Below are positions 43,191 through 51,475 of a DNA stretch of 64,000 bases, piece by piece. Origin of the DNA: GCA-2731375 sp964631725 (GTDB lineage Bacteria > Pseudomonadota > Alphaproteobacteria > GCA-2731375); assembly GCA_964631725.1 (NCBI GenBank), contig CAZVYX010000006.1, positions 62,001-126,000 on the forward strand, written 5' to 3'. The position numbers and the translations under genes were made by a program. The stretch's first letter is position 1. Each line of letters begins with the position of its first letter. The notes under the pieces are model-generated. The model had not been told where the DNA came from, searched no databases, and worked only from the letters and a program-made list of their open reading frames with translations.

Positions 43191-43316
43191 GACCATTTTC
43201 GATTTTGAACTACCCACCCGCTCCCCCTCCCGGCCACCCAATGAGTATGATCCCGTGGGTGGCCGGGAGGGGGAGCGGGTAGCTCGGCAATTCGATGAAT
43301 ATCGAAAATAGTCTAG
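43188..43316. repeat. nested palindromic element with 25-bp perfect stem
   Basis: Outer inverted repeats of 16 bases (43188-43203, CTAGACCATTTTCGAT, and 43301-43316, ATCGAAAATAGTCTAG; one mismatch) enclose an inner GC-rich perfect 25-bp stem (43216-43240 with 43256-43280) around a 15-base loop. The right outer arm contains the stop codon of the leftward nucleoside hydrolase gene (43313-43315). No T-tract. It could be a miniature inverted-repeat element or a strong bidirectional 3'-end structure. Confidence 0.7.
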
Positions 43317-44221
43317 GGCAAGCGGCTCAGGCGTTCACAGAGCAGGTCGAAGAAGCCGTCGGCGTCGACCTTGTCGAGCACCAAGGCGTTGGCGGCCCCA
43401 GCCTCGCTGATATCCTTGACGGTGCTCTGGCCGATGTGCTCGGCATTGTTGACTTCGATATCGACCCAGGCCCGGTGTCCGGAAAATAATTCCGGCTGCA
43501 GCAGATAGGCGATGACGCAGGGATCGTGCATGGCGGTATCGCCCCGGCCGTAAAATTCCAGCATCTGTTGGGCTGCCCGGGCTGATTTGGTGCCCACGGC
43601 GGCGATCTGGGCAATGCGCGCATCGGTGATGGGTACCTGCCGGGTCAGATTCAGGCCGATCATGACCAGTTCGGCACCGGAAAGGAAAACCAGGCGGGCG
43701 GCATGAGGATCAACGAAAAAGTTGAACTCGGCATGCTCCGTGACGTTGCCGCGCTCGCTGGAGCCGCCCATCATCACCACGCGCCGGGTATCGCCAAGCA
43801 CATCTTTCCGGTTCGTGATCGCCAGGCCGGGATTGGTCAGTGGGCCCAGGCAGCACAAGGTTATCTCGCCGGGCCGGGCGGATAGGCTTTCGTTCAGATA
43901 AGCGACCCCATTGACCGACGCCAGGGCTGCGGTGGGCTCCGGCAGGGCGGCGCCGCCGACGCCGTCGTCGCCATGAACATCGGTGGTATGCAGGTCTATC
44001 AACATGGGCGAGGCCGAGCCGGCATGCACCGGCACATCCGCGCGCGCCGCCAGGGTCAGGATCCGCAGGGCATTGTATTGCGTCTTGGCCAGGGTGACGT
44101 TGCCGCCGACGGCGGTGATGCCAAGGACCTCCAATTCACCCGGACTGGCTAGGGCCAGCATCAGCGCCAGTGCATCATCGACGCCGGGATCGCAATCGAT
44201 GATGATCGGTATGGGGGCCAT
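43313..44221 (-). CDS. inosine-uridine-type nucleoside hydrolase
   Basis: 302 residues. N-terminal calcium-binding signature IPIIIDCDPGVDDALALMLAL (DxDxxxDD), VHGDDGVGG, ITLCCLGPLTNPGLAI, MMGGSSERGNVTEHAEFNFFVDPHAA and the C-terminal CVIAYLLQPELF-His region. Cleaves the N-glycosidic bond of ribonucleosides for salvage; base specificity not predictable. Starts 5 bases after the hydroxyacid dehydrogenase stop, so they are co-transcribed. Its stop codon lies in a palindromic element. Confidence 0.92.
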   Translation of the reverse strand: MAPIPIIIDCDPGVDDALALMLALASPGELEVLGITAVGGNVTLAKTQYNALRILTLAARADVPVHAGSASPMLIDLHTTDVHGDDGVGGAALPEPTAALASVNGVAYLNESLSARPGEITLCCLGPLTNPGLAITNRKDVLGDTRRVVMMGGSSERGNVTEHAEFNFFVDPHAARLVFLSGAELVMIGLNLTRQVPITDARIAQIAAVGTKSARAAQQMLEFYGRGDTAMHDPCVIAYLLQPELFSGHRAWVDIEVNNAEHIGQSTVKDISEAGAANALVLDKVDADGFFDLLCERLSRLP

Positions 44222-44226
44222 GGCGA

Positions 44227-45222
44227 TTACGCCGGCAGTAGCGATTCGTCGATAATGCGGTCCGGCGGCTTGTGGCCGTCGACGAAAGTGCGGATATTGA
44301 TCAGCACCTTTTCCCCCATGTTGATCCGTCCCTCGATGGTGGCGGAACCCATGTGAGGCAACAGGACGACGTTGCCCATGTCCAAAAGCTTTTTGTTGAC
44401 CGCCGGTTCGTGCTCAAAGACGTCCAGGCCGGCGCCGGCGATCCGCCCCTCCTGCAACAGGCGTACCATGGCGTCCTCGTCGATCACCTCGCCCCGGGCG
44501 GTGTTGACGATATAGCATTGTGGTTGCAGCAACTGCAGGCGCCGGGCGGACAGCAGATGATAGGTCGCCGGCGTATGCGGGCAATTGACCGAGATGATGT
44601 CCATCCGCGACAGCATTTGATCAAGGCTTTCCCAGTAGGTCGCCTCCAGCTCCGCTTCGGTGGCCTCATCCACGCGATGGCGGTTGTGATAGTGGATCGA
44701 CAGGCCAAAAGCACGGGCGCGCCGAGCGACGGCGGTGCCGATCCGGCCCATGCCGATAATGCCAAGGCGCTTGCCCCAAATACGATGCCCCAGCATCCAG
44801 GTCGGTCCCCAGCCCTGCCAATCACCGGCCCGCAGCACCCGCTCCCCCTCGGTCACGCGCCGGGGCACGGCAAGCATCAGGGCCATGGTCATATCGGCGG
44901 TATCCTCGGTCAGGACGCCGGGTGTGTTGGTGACGATAATGCCCCGCTCGCGGGCCGCGTTATGGTCGATATGATCCCAGCCGGTTCCGAACGAGGCGAT
45001 CAGCCGCAGGCGTTCGCCGGCATTGGCGATCACATCCGCATCGATCCTGTCCGTCACCGTGGGCACCAGGACGTCGGCGAACTTCACCGCCGCGATCAGG
45101 TCTTCGTGACTCATGGGATCGTCGGTGACGTTCAGGCGGGTGTCGAACAGTTCCATCATCCGGGTTTCGGTCACGTCCGGCAATTTGCGGGTAACGATAA
45201 CCAGGGGTTTGTTTTGCGACAT
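44227..45222 (-). CDS. D-2-hydroxyacid dehydrogenase (glyoxylate/hydroxypyruvate reductase type)
   Basis: 331 residues. Catalytic-domain/NAD-domain arrangement: FGTGWDHIDHNAARERGIIVTNTPGVLTEDTADMTMALML, dinucleotide motif LGIIGMGRIGTAVARRARAFG, catalytic Arg in VNTARGEVIDEDAM, Glu in GLDVFEHEPAVN, and His in VVLLPHMGSATIEGR. The acidic residue following the second beta strand is replaced by HNRHR, suggesting NADPH preference. Reduces glyoxylate-like 2-oxoacids. Operon with the nucleoside hydrolase. Confidence 0.92.
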   Translation of the reverse strand: MSQNKPLVIVTRKLPDVTETRMMELFDTRLNVTDDPMSHEDLIAAVKFADVLVPTVTDRIDADVIANAGERLRLIASFGTGWDHIDHNAARERGIIVTNTPGVLTEDTADMTMALMLAVPRRVTEGERVLRAGDWQGWGPTWMLGHRIWGKRLGIIGMGRIGTAVARRARAFGLSIHYHNRHRVDEATEAELEATYWESLDQMLSRMDIISVNCPHTPATYHLLSARRLQLLQPQCYIVNTARGEVIDEDAMVRLLQEGRIAGAGLDVFEHEPAVNKKLLDMGNVVLLPHMGSATIEGRINMGEKVLINIRTFVDGHKPPDRIIDESLLPA

Positions 45223-45372
45223 GAAAATATCTCACGCAGGCATGGTTGAGGCCGGAAATGGCCAAAAATTGTCTCGCTATAACGTCTCTAGCAGACTGGA
45301 CGCGTCCCGACAAATGGACAGGCGGCCATTGCCCGCTTGACCTGCCGCTCACCGCCTTGGCATAAGGTTGGG

Positions 45373-45924
45373 GTGAAGCTGATTTCTCGCATTTTTCTCC
45401 TCTCGGCCCTGCTTGTCCAGGCCGCCTTGCCCTTGCCTTTCGGGGCCACGGCGCAGGCCGGCAATGGCACTGGCAAGAAGGCCGCGCCGCCGGCACAGCC
45501 CGGCGCATCCGGCTTGCCGACGCCACGCTTCGTCTCGTTGTCGGCGAGTACGGTAAATATGCGCGCCGGCCCGGGTGTGCGCTATCCCATCACCTGGGTC
45601 TATCGCCGCGCCGGCGTTCCCTTGATGGTGATGGCGGAGTACGACTACTGGCGCAAGGTCCGCGACGCCGAAGGTACGGAAGGATGGATGCACCGCAGCC
45701 TGTTGAGCGGCCGGCGCACCGCGGTGCTGCGCACAGGCGTAAGCGAGTTGCGGCGCGAGCCCAAGGACAAGGCACAGGTCGTCCTGCGGGCGGAAGCCGG
45801 GGTGATGGGCAAACTGTTCGCCTGCCAGGGCGCCTGGTGCGAAATGGAATTGAACGACGTGCGCGCCTGGGTGGCCCGTGGCGATATCTTCGGCGCCCTG
45901 CCGAACGAAGAATTCAAGAAATAG
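45373..45924 (+). CDS. exported protein with two bacterial SH3 domains
   Basis: 183 residues from GTG 45373. Signal peptide (KLISRIFLLSALLVQAALPLPFGATAQA), Ala/Pro linker, then SH3b units at about 52-105 (SASTVNMRAGPGVRYPITWVYRRAGVPLMVMAEYDYWRKVRDAEGTEGWMHRSLL) and about 108-170 (VLRTGVSELRREP...EMELNDVRAWVARGDIFG). Such proteins probably bind cell-wall or periplasmic ligands; precise role unknown. Single gene, convergent with the M20 hydrolase at 45969. Confidence 0.85.
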   Translation: MKLISRIFLLSALLVQAALPLPFGATAQAGNGTGKKAAPPAQPGASGLPTPRFVSLSASTVNMRAGPGVRYPITWVYRRAGVPLMVMAEYDYWRKVRDAEGTEGWMHRSLLSGRRTAVLRTGVSELRREPKDKAQVVLRAEAGVMGKLFACQGAWCEMELNDVRAWVARGDIFGALPNEEFKK

Positions 45925-45968
45925 GCTATGATTCGGTTGCCTGCGATGATCCGGGCGGCCGCAATGCC

Positions 45969-47264
45969 CTAACCAGACGCCAGGTCGAACATGGTCGCGG
46001 CCAGAACCTGGACGCCCTGTTCGAAATCATCGATTGCCATCGTTTCATGGGGGTTGTGGCTGCCTTCGCCGTTGCGCACCAATAGCACCGCCGCCGGGAT
46101 GCCGGCCCGGGCGAAGACCGAGGCGTCATGGCCGACGGTGGCGAAGGGGATGGCGGGGATGCCCAGGCGTTCGGCGCTGGCATTCAGGCCGGCCCGCAGG
46201 CTCGGATCAAGGGGCGTCGGCGATGATCCGACCGGATCGCCCAGGACGAAGCGTACCTGCCGGCGCCGGGCGATCTCCGCCGTCGCCGCCGCGAGTGTCT
46301 GCGCGAAGCGATCCAGGGTGTGCTGCTCGGTACTGCCAAAATTCAGGCTGAAGCGGCATTCGCCGGGTACTTTGGTTAGGGCATGGTTGTCGGGATCAGT
46401 GAACAGCTTGCCGACGGTAAAGACCGCCGATGGGTCATCACCGTCCTCGATCTCGTGCCATAGATCCTCCAGCCGCCGCAGCAATTCCGTCACCGCCAGC
46501 ACCGTATCCTGGCGCAACCGGCGCGGCGTGGCGGCGGAATGTTGATAGGCGCCCTGGCAGACCGCATCGCCGTAGCGAAGATTGCCGCGGATCGCCGTGG
46601 CGATGCCCAGGGGCGTCTTCTGTTCAATCAACAGCGGCCCCTGTTCAATATGCAATTCCAGGAATGCCTTGGTATTGGCGGGACTGATTTCCGGACGTTC
46701 GCGCCAGATGGCATCAACCTCCAGACCCAGATCGGCCATATGGGCCGCGATGGATTTGCCGCTGTCGAGACGCACCAGGGCATCGAACTCCGCCTGTTCC
46801 ATGGCGCCAACGGCCAGGCGCGCGCCCACATAGGCGATACCGAACCAGACGCTTTCCTCACAACGGGTGCCCATGGCGGTCAGATCGCACGCCGGCACCA
46901 GGCCGGTCTGGCGTATGGCGGCCAGGGCGATGACGGCGGCGACGGCGCCGGCCAGGCCGTCGAAATTGCCGCCACGGGAAACGGAATCCAGATGCGAGCC
47001 GCTCAGGACACATGGCGCATCTTTATCCTGGCCCGGCAACGTCGCGAAAGTGTTGCCGATGGCGTCGCTGCGGGTTGCCAGGCCCTGTTGCTGTGCGGCC
47101 CGCAATAGAATATCGCCTGCCGCCTGGTCCTGGTTGCTCCAGGCGGCACGGGTGACGCCTTCAATATCGCGGCTGGCGGAACTGATCTCGTCAAAAATAC
47201 CGGCCGCCAGGGGCATCAGGTCCTTGACGGCCTGTTGCAGCGCCATATGCGGTGCCGCTGCCAT
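45969..47264 (-). CDS. M20-family Zn hydrolase (N-carbamoyl-amino-acid / allantoate amidohydrolase type)
   Basis: 431 residues. Di-zinc M20 motifs of the HyuC/AllC group: SGSHLDSVSRGGNFDGLAGAVAAVIAL (His and bridging Asp), CEESVWFGIAYVGARL (Glu pair), LELHIEQGPLLIEQ (His) and late GHDASVFARAGIPAAVLLVRNGEGSHNPHE. Cleaves an N-carbamoyl or similar amide bond; substrate unknown. It is the last gene of the leftward six-gene unit, 2 bases after the NeuC-like gene, which suggests that an N-acyl group of a NeuB/NeuC-pathway compound could be its target; this is speculative. Confidence 0.88.
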   Translation of the reverse strand: MAAAPHMALQQAVKDLMPLAAGIFDEISSASRDIEGVTRAAWSNQDQAAGDILLRAAQQQGLATRSDAIGNTFATLPGQDKDAPCVLSGSHLDSVSRGGNFDGLAGAVAAVIALAAIRQTGLVPACDLTAMGTRCEESVWFGIAYVGARLAVGAMEQAEFDALVRLDSGKSIAAHMADLGLEVDAIWRERPEISPANTKAFLELHIEQGPLLIEQKTPLGIATAIRGNLRYGDAVCQGAYQHSAATPRRLRQDTVLAVTELLRRLEDLWHEIEDGDDPSAVFTVGKLFTDPDNHALTKVPGECRFSLNFGSTEQHTLDRFAQTLAAATAEIARRRQVRFVLGDPVGSSPTPLDPSLRAGLNASAERLGIPAIPFATVGHDASVFARAGIPAAVLLVRNGEGSHNPHETMAIDDFEQGVQVLAATMFDLASG

Positions 47265-47266
47265 GA

Positions 47267-48433
47267 CTATTCGTAGGACAACCGCTTTTGCACGCTGATC
47301 GGGCCGTTGGCCAGGATCTCGGCTATTTGCCGGCCCGCGGTGCCGTCGCCGAACAATTCCGAACGCGGGTAGGGGCCATGGGCGATCTGCTGCCGTGCCT
47401 TGGCCTCGATCTCGCCCCGGTCATAGGCCGCATGCACGACGTTCTCGCCATGCTCCCGCCGTGCCTGACGGGTGCCCACGTCAACCGTGGGGGTGCCCAG
47501 ATAGGCGCCTTCGCGCAGGCCGGAAGAGGAATTGCCGATCAGGCACGCCGCATTGGCGATCAGGCGGGCGTAATCTTCCGGCGCAAAATTGCGGTAGAAA
47601 TGCAGCTTGCCGTCGCCCTTTTGCTCCCGATGCATGCGCAGGCCCTTGGAGACATCGTCCGAACCCGCATCCACGTTGGGCCACAGCCAGGCGGTCTGCA
47701 TGTCCAGGGCCAGGACGGCGGCCAGGGTCTCCTGCACCTGCTCGAAGCCGTGGCCGAATTCCGTCGTGACGGGATGCTGCAGCACCACCAGATAGGGCTG
47801 GCTCGGGTCCAGCATGGCGCCGACGCCCTTGCTTTTTTCAAACAGATCATGCGGCAGGGTCATGTCCAGACCGGCGATCAGATCAATCGCCGGACAGCCG
47901 GTCATATGCACCCGTTCCGCCTCTTCCCCCATGCGCAACAGATAGTTTCGGGCCAGTTCCGTGGCCGGGAAATGCAGATGCGCCAGTTTGGATACCGCGT
48001 GCCGCACGCTTTCATCAATGGAGCCGGTGACCTCGCCGCCCTGGGTATGGGCCACCGGAATGTTCATGTAGGAAGCGGCAATGGCGGTGGCGATGGTCTC
48101 GAAGCGGTCGGCCACGGTCAACACCACATCGGGGCACAGATTCTCGAACTGGGTCGACAGATCCATGATCGCCATGCCGGTGGACTTCGCCATGGTGGTT
48201 GGATTTTCGCCCTCGACGATGGAATAAACCGTGGCCGAAGGTTCGAAACCGTCGGCCCGGATGACGTCGACCGCGTGGCCAAAGCGATACAACAGGGCCG
48301 AGGCGCCGACAATGGTCTGCAGTTCCAGGTCCGGGTGATCCTGGACCGCCCGCATCACCGACTTGATCCGGCCGTAATTGGCCCGGCTATTGACCACGAC
48401 GCAGATCTTGCGCCCGGTTCTAGCATTGCTCAT
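47267..48433 (-). CDS. neuC: UDP-sugar 2-epimerase (hydrolysing), NeuC/LegG family
   Basis: 388 residues of the GT-B-like WecB/NeuC superfamily: ICVVVNSRANYGRIKSVMRAV at the N-terminus, VLTVADRFETIATAIAASYMNIPVAHTQGGEVTGSIDESVRHAVSKLAHLHFPA (active-site Asp and Glu/His region), and C-terminal ACLIGNSSSGLREGAYLGTPTVDVGTRQARREHGENVV. The family releases UDP and inverts C2 of UDP-GlcNAc (NeuC) or a di-acetamido analogue (LegG). It overlaps NeuB by 4 bases, so the two consecutive steps are coupled. Sugar substrate not resolvable by eye. Confidence 0.9.
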   Translation of the reverse strand: MSNARTGRKICVVVNSRANYGRIKSVMRAVQDHPDLELQTIVGASALLYRFGHAVDVIRADGFEPSATVYSIVEGENPTTMAKSTGMAIMDLSTQFENLCPDVVLTVADRFETIATAIAASYMNIPVAHTQGGEVTGSIDESVRHAVSKLAHLHFPATELARNYLLRMGEEAERVHMTGCPAIDLIAGLDMTLPHDLFEKSKGVGAMLDPSQPYLVVLQHPVTTEFGHGFEQVQETLAAVLALDMQTAWLWPNVDAGSDDVSKGLRMHREQKGDGKLHFYRNFAPEDYARLIANAACLIGNSSSGLREGAYLGTPTVDVGTRQARREHGENVVHAAYDRGEIEAKARQQIAHGPYPRSELFGDGTAGRQIAEILANGPISVQKRLSYE

Positions 48434-49491
48434 TGCAAATCCTCTGGGCGCAACAACCGGTCAGCGGCCACGTCCCGTGCCAGGGTGCGGCCCAAGACGT
48501 CTTCCAGTTTGCCGGCGGCGATGCCGGTGCCCGGCTTCTTGGCGGTCAGCATCTCCGCCGTCAGCACCGTGCCCTTGGTCAGGGCGCGGGTTGGCGCCAG
48601 GCTTTTGGTGAACAGGCCGCGCATGGTTTCCAACTCGTCGGCGACCGCGTCCTTGTCGACCGGATTGGCATCCATCTGGGCAAAAGCGGCGCGTGCATCG
48701 GCGACCTGGCGAAACTGATCGAAGGTCAGCGAGGCCGGCACATCGGGGCCGAACAGGCCACGGTCGAACGTCACATGCACCTCGATCATATCGACGCCAC
48801 GGGCCAGGGCGGCCAGGCTCGGAAAGGGGCTGCCGCTGTGATCGGACAAACCAACGGGGCAGCCGTGCGCCTGCCGCAATTCATCGATCACGTTCAGGCC
48901 GACCGCATCCAGCGGCGTGGGATAGCGCGAGGTGCATTGGAACAGGGCCAGATCAACGCCAAGGGCGCGGATGCCGGCGGCGCTTTCGGCAATCTCGGCC
49001 CAGCGGCTCATCCCCGTGGATAGCAGGATCGGCCGGCCCGTTGCCGCCATGGCCGCCATCAGGTCGGCGGATTTGTATTCGCCGGAGCCGATCTTCCAGG
49101 CCGGGTGATCCAGTTTGGCCAGCAGTTCCACCGCCGTGACGGAAAATGCGGAACTGAGAAATATCAGGCCCTTTTCCGCCGCATGCCCGGCCAGACCGGC
49201 CCATTGTTCGGGCGTGAATTCCATGCGCCGCCAATAGTCATAGCGGGTCGCGTCCTGCTTGGAGAATTTGACGCGGAATTCCTCGTCCAAGGTGGACTCG
49301 GCAGCGGCAATATGGGTCTGAAACTTGATGGCGTCGGCACCGGCGGCGGCGGAAGCGTCTATGAAGGCATGCGCCGTGCCCAGGCTGCCGTCATGGGCCT
49401 GGCCGACCTCGGCAATCAACAGTGCCGGGGCGCCGTTGCCGACCGCCCGGTCACCGACCTTGATGCCCCTGATGCTCATGGCATCGCTCAT
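48430..49491 (-). CDS. neuB: NeuB-family nonulosonic acid synthase
   Basis: 353 residues. Condenses phosphoenolpyruvate with N-acetylmannosamine or a derivative to give a nine-carbon acid. N-terminal TIM barrel: LLIAEVGQAHDGSLGTAHAFIDASAAAGADAIKFQTHIA, KIGSGEYKSADLMAAMA, LLSTGMSRWAEI, LFQCTSRYPTPLDAVGLNVI, VGLSDHSGSPFPSLAALARGVDMIEVHVTFDR. C-terminal SAF (antifreeze-like) domain about 285-353 (RALTKGTVLTAEMLTAKKPGTGI). Start ATG 49491 overlaps the M20 stop (ATGA) and has GGAG upstream. Could make sialic, legionaminic or a related acid. Confidence 0.92.
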   Translation of the reverse strand: MSDAMSIRGIKVGDRAVGNGAPALLIAEVGQAHDGSLGTAHAFIDASAAAGADAIKFQTHIAAAESTLDEEFRVKFSKQDATRYDYWRRMEFTPEQWAGLAGHAAEKGLIFLSSAFSVTAVELLAKLDHPAWKIGSGEYKSADLMAAMAATGRPILLSTGMSRWAEIAESAAGIRALGVDLALFQCTSRYPTPLDAVGLNVIDELRQAHGCPVGLSDHSGSPFPSLAALARGVDMIEVHVTFDRGLFGPDVPASLTFDQFRQVADARAAFAQMDANPVDKDAVADELETMRGLFTKSLAPTRALTKGTVLTAEMLTAKKPGTGIAAGKLEDVLGRTLARDVAADRLLRPEDLQ

Positions 49492-50903
49492 TCGGTTCTC
49501 CATTCCGGCACTTCGCCCTCTCCCAGGTCCCAGAAAAGTCCGGCCATGATCTGCAAGCCCTCCCGCATTACCGGCTCCAGCGCATGTTCGTTGGGCGCAT
49601 GCTGGGAACAGGCGGCATAGGAGTGTGGCACCCAGATAGTGGGCAGCCCCAGGGTTTCGGCAAACACATCATTGGGCAGGGAGCCACCCAGGTTGGGCAA
49701 AATGACCGGCTCCGCCCCCGTGGTCTGGCGCAGGGATCCCCGGGCCCATTGCACCCAGGGGTGATCGGGCAACAGGCGGGAGGCCCGCATCACGAAGCCG
49801 TCGTTCTTTTGACCCACTGCCACGTCGTGAAAGCCCTTGGCGTCCAAATGGGCCCGGATCGCCGGCAGGAAGGTGGCAGGATCGCGGTCGACGGTAAAAC
49901 GGATTTGGCACCAGGCGATGGCATCGGGCGGAATGGCATTGGCCACCCGGTCCGGGTTGGCGACCTTCATCGCCAGGACTTCAAAAGCATTCCAAGCGAA
50001 CACCCGCTCCGTCGGCGTCAGGCCGGGCTGGCCCCAGTCTTCCTCCACCGCCGGGCCGCCATCACTATCTGGGTCGCCGCCGCCGACCTTGACCTTGGAG
50101 AGCACCTCCCGCACGGAGCTGGGAATTTCCTCCGGCCGCAGCTCCGGCACCAGGATTTCGCCTTTCGGACCGACCAGCACCGCCAGGGCGTTGGCCAGGC
50201 GGGTGCCGGCGTTGGAAATCAGGCCGCCCCAGTTGCCCGAATGATGGGCGCCTTCGCGCAGATTGACGCTCAGTTCGAAATTCAAGGCGCCCCGGCTGCC
50301 CATGAACAGGGTCGGCTTGTCCGGCGCCAGACGCGGCCCGTCCGAGGCGATCAGCAAATCCGCCCGCAATTCCTGGCGATGCGCGGCGGCGAATTCCGCC
50401 AAGCCGACCGAGCCGACTTCCTCCGACATCTCCAACAGGATCTTACAGTTGAAGCCGAGGCGTCCGCGTACCGCCAGCACGGCGGCCAGGGCGGCGATAT
50501 TGATCGAATGCTGGCCCTTGTTATCGGCCGTGCCCCGGCCGTACCAGCGCTCGCCGTCCTTGACCATGGTCCAGGGGTCGCGGTCCTCGCGCCAATCGCC
50601 TTCAAAGCCGCGCACCACGTCGCCGTGGCCGTAACTGAACAGTGTGGGCAGGTTGGGGTTTTCCAACCGTTCCGCCAACAGGAACGGCCCGCCGCGCGGC
50701 TCGGGGTTCGGATGGACCGCCACTGTAAAGCCGAGGCTCTCCAGGGTGGGGGTCATCTCCTCGACCAGATAGCGGTCCAGTTCGGGCCGCAAATCCCGTA
50801 CCTGGGCGGTGGATCGAATGGCCACCCGGCGGGAAAGATCGTCGAAAAAAGCGCCGCTGTCGAAATGATCCGCCGCTTTGGCAATGGCTGCGTCGCGCGT
50901 CAT
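49488..50903 (-). CDS. M20-family peptidase (dipeptidase/ArgE type)
   Basis: 471 residues. M20 zinc motifs: LFSYGHGDVVRGFEGDW (His and Asp), RWYGRGTADNKGQHSINIAAL, LEMSEEVGSVGLAEFAAAH (catalytic Glu), LLIASDGPRL (Asp), and late NLGGSLPNDVFAETLGLPTIWVPHSYAACSQHAPNEHALEP (His). Includes the lid/dimer domain. Predicted to hydrolyse a dipeptide or N-acyl amino acid. Coupled to neuB by a 4-base overlap and 56 bases downstream of the antiterminator gene, placing it inside the nonulosonic acid operon. Confidence 0.9.
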   Translation of the reverse strand: MTRDAAIAKAADHFDSGAFFDDLSRRVAIRSTAQVRDLRPELDRYLVEEMTPTLESLGFTVAVHPNPEPRGGPFLLAERLENPNLPTLFSYGHGDVVRGFEGDWREDRDPWTMVKDGERWYGRGTADNKGQHSINIAALAAVLAVRGRLGFNCKILLEMSEEVGSVGLAEFAAAHRQELRADLLIASDGPRLAPDKPTLFMGSRGALNFELSVNLREGAHHSGNWGGLISNAGTRLANALAVLVGPKGEILVPELRPEEIPSSVREVLSKVKVGGGDPDSDGGPAVEEDWGQPGLTPTERVFAWNAFEVLAMKVANPDRVANAIPPDAIAWCQIRFTVDRDPATFLPAIRAHLDAKGFHDVAVGQKNDGFVMRASRLLPDHPWVQWARGSLRQTTGAEPVILPNLGGSLPNDVFAETLGLPTIWVPHSYAACSQHAPNEHALEPVMREGLQIMAGLFWDLGEGEVPEWRTE

Positions 50904-50959
50904 GCTGTGCCCTCTACTTCCTGGCGGCCAGTCAAATTGTGGCGCTGTCTATACCTGTC

Positions 50960-51475
50960 TTACAGTACCCGGGCAATGCTGTTCGATGGCACCTTGACCC
51001 TGACTTCACGGCCCAGCAAATTCAGCAGGATGACCACCCGGTCGGCATCGCCCCGGCGCAGGAACAGCCCGACGTGTTCGGCCATGGCGCCGCTTTCCAG
51101 CCGGACCTGGTCACCTGGCGCCAGTCTGCACGGATCAAGCAGTTGGACGTTGCCGGCCTCGTCCTCGCGGCTGCGGATTTCCTCAATCACTGCATTGGAA
51201 ATCAGACCCGGCCGCTCGCCAAAACTGACCAGATTGACGACGCCGGGCGCGCTATTGATGGAACGCCGGCCGGGCGAATCCGGATCGGCGGCGACGAACA
51301 GATAACGGGGAAACAACGGGGCATTGACCCAATCGGTCTTGCGCGCGTGACGCCTTTGCTTGCGGTATTGCGGCAAATAAACTTCGAAGCCCCGCTCCCA
51401 CAGGTTACTGCGCGCCCACGGCTCCATCCGGGCGTGCGTGTAGACCGCATACCATTGAGCTGAAGGCGGGGTCAT
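50960..51475 (-). CDS. NusG/RfaH-like transcription antiterminator
   Basis: 171 residues. NusG N-terminal domain (QWYAVYTHARMEPWARSNLWERGFEVYLPQYRKQRRH; WVNAPLFPRYLFVAADPD; SAPGVVNLVSFGERPGLI) and a KOW segment (LAPGDQVRLESGAMAEHVGLFLRRGDADRVVILLNLLGREVRVKVPSNSIARV). Specialised paralogues of this type (RfaH, UpxY) load on RNA polymerase and promote read-through of polysaccharide operons. It overlaps the upstream regulator by 4 bases and precedes M20-neuB-neuC, so it probably acts on its own operon. Confidence 0.9.
   Translation of the reverse strand: MTPPSAQWYAVYTHARMEPWARSNLWERGFEVYLPQYRKQRRHARKTDWVNAPLFPRYLFVAADPDSPGRRSINSAPGVVNLVSFGERPGLISNAVIEEIRSREDEAGNVQLLDPCRLAPGDQVRLESGAMAEHVGLFLRRGDADRVVILLNLLGREVRVKVPSNSIARVL

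Noticed and set aside
47288..48718. 476-codon open frame on the plus strand
   Set aside because: Antisense to the NeuC and NeuB genes; no recognisable motifs.
49584..51305. 573-codon open frame on the plus strand
   Set aside because: Antisense to the M20 peptidase and antiterminator genes, both of which show clear family motifs.
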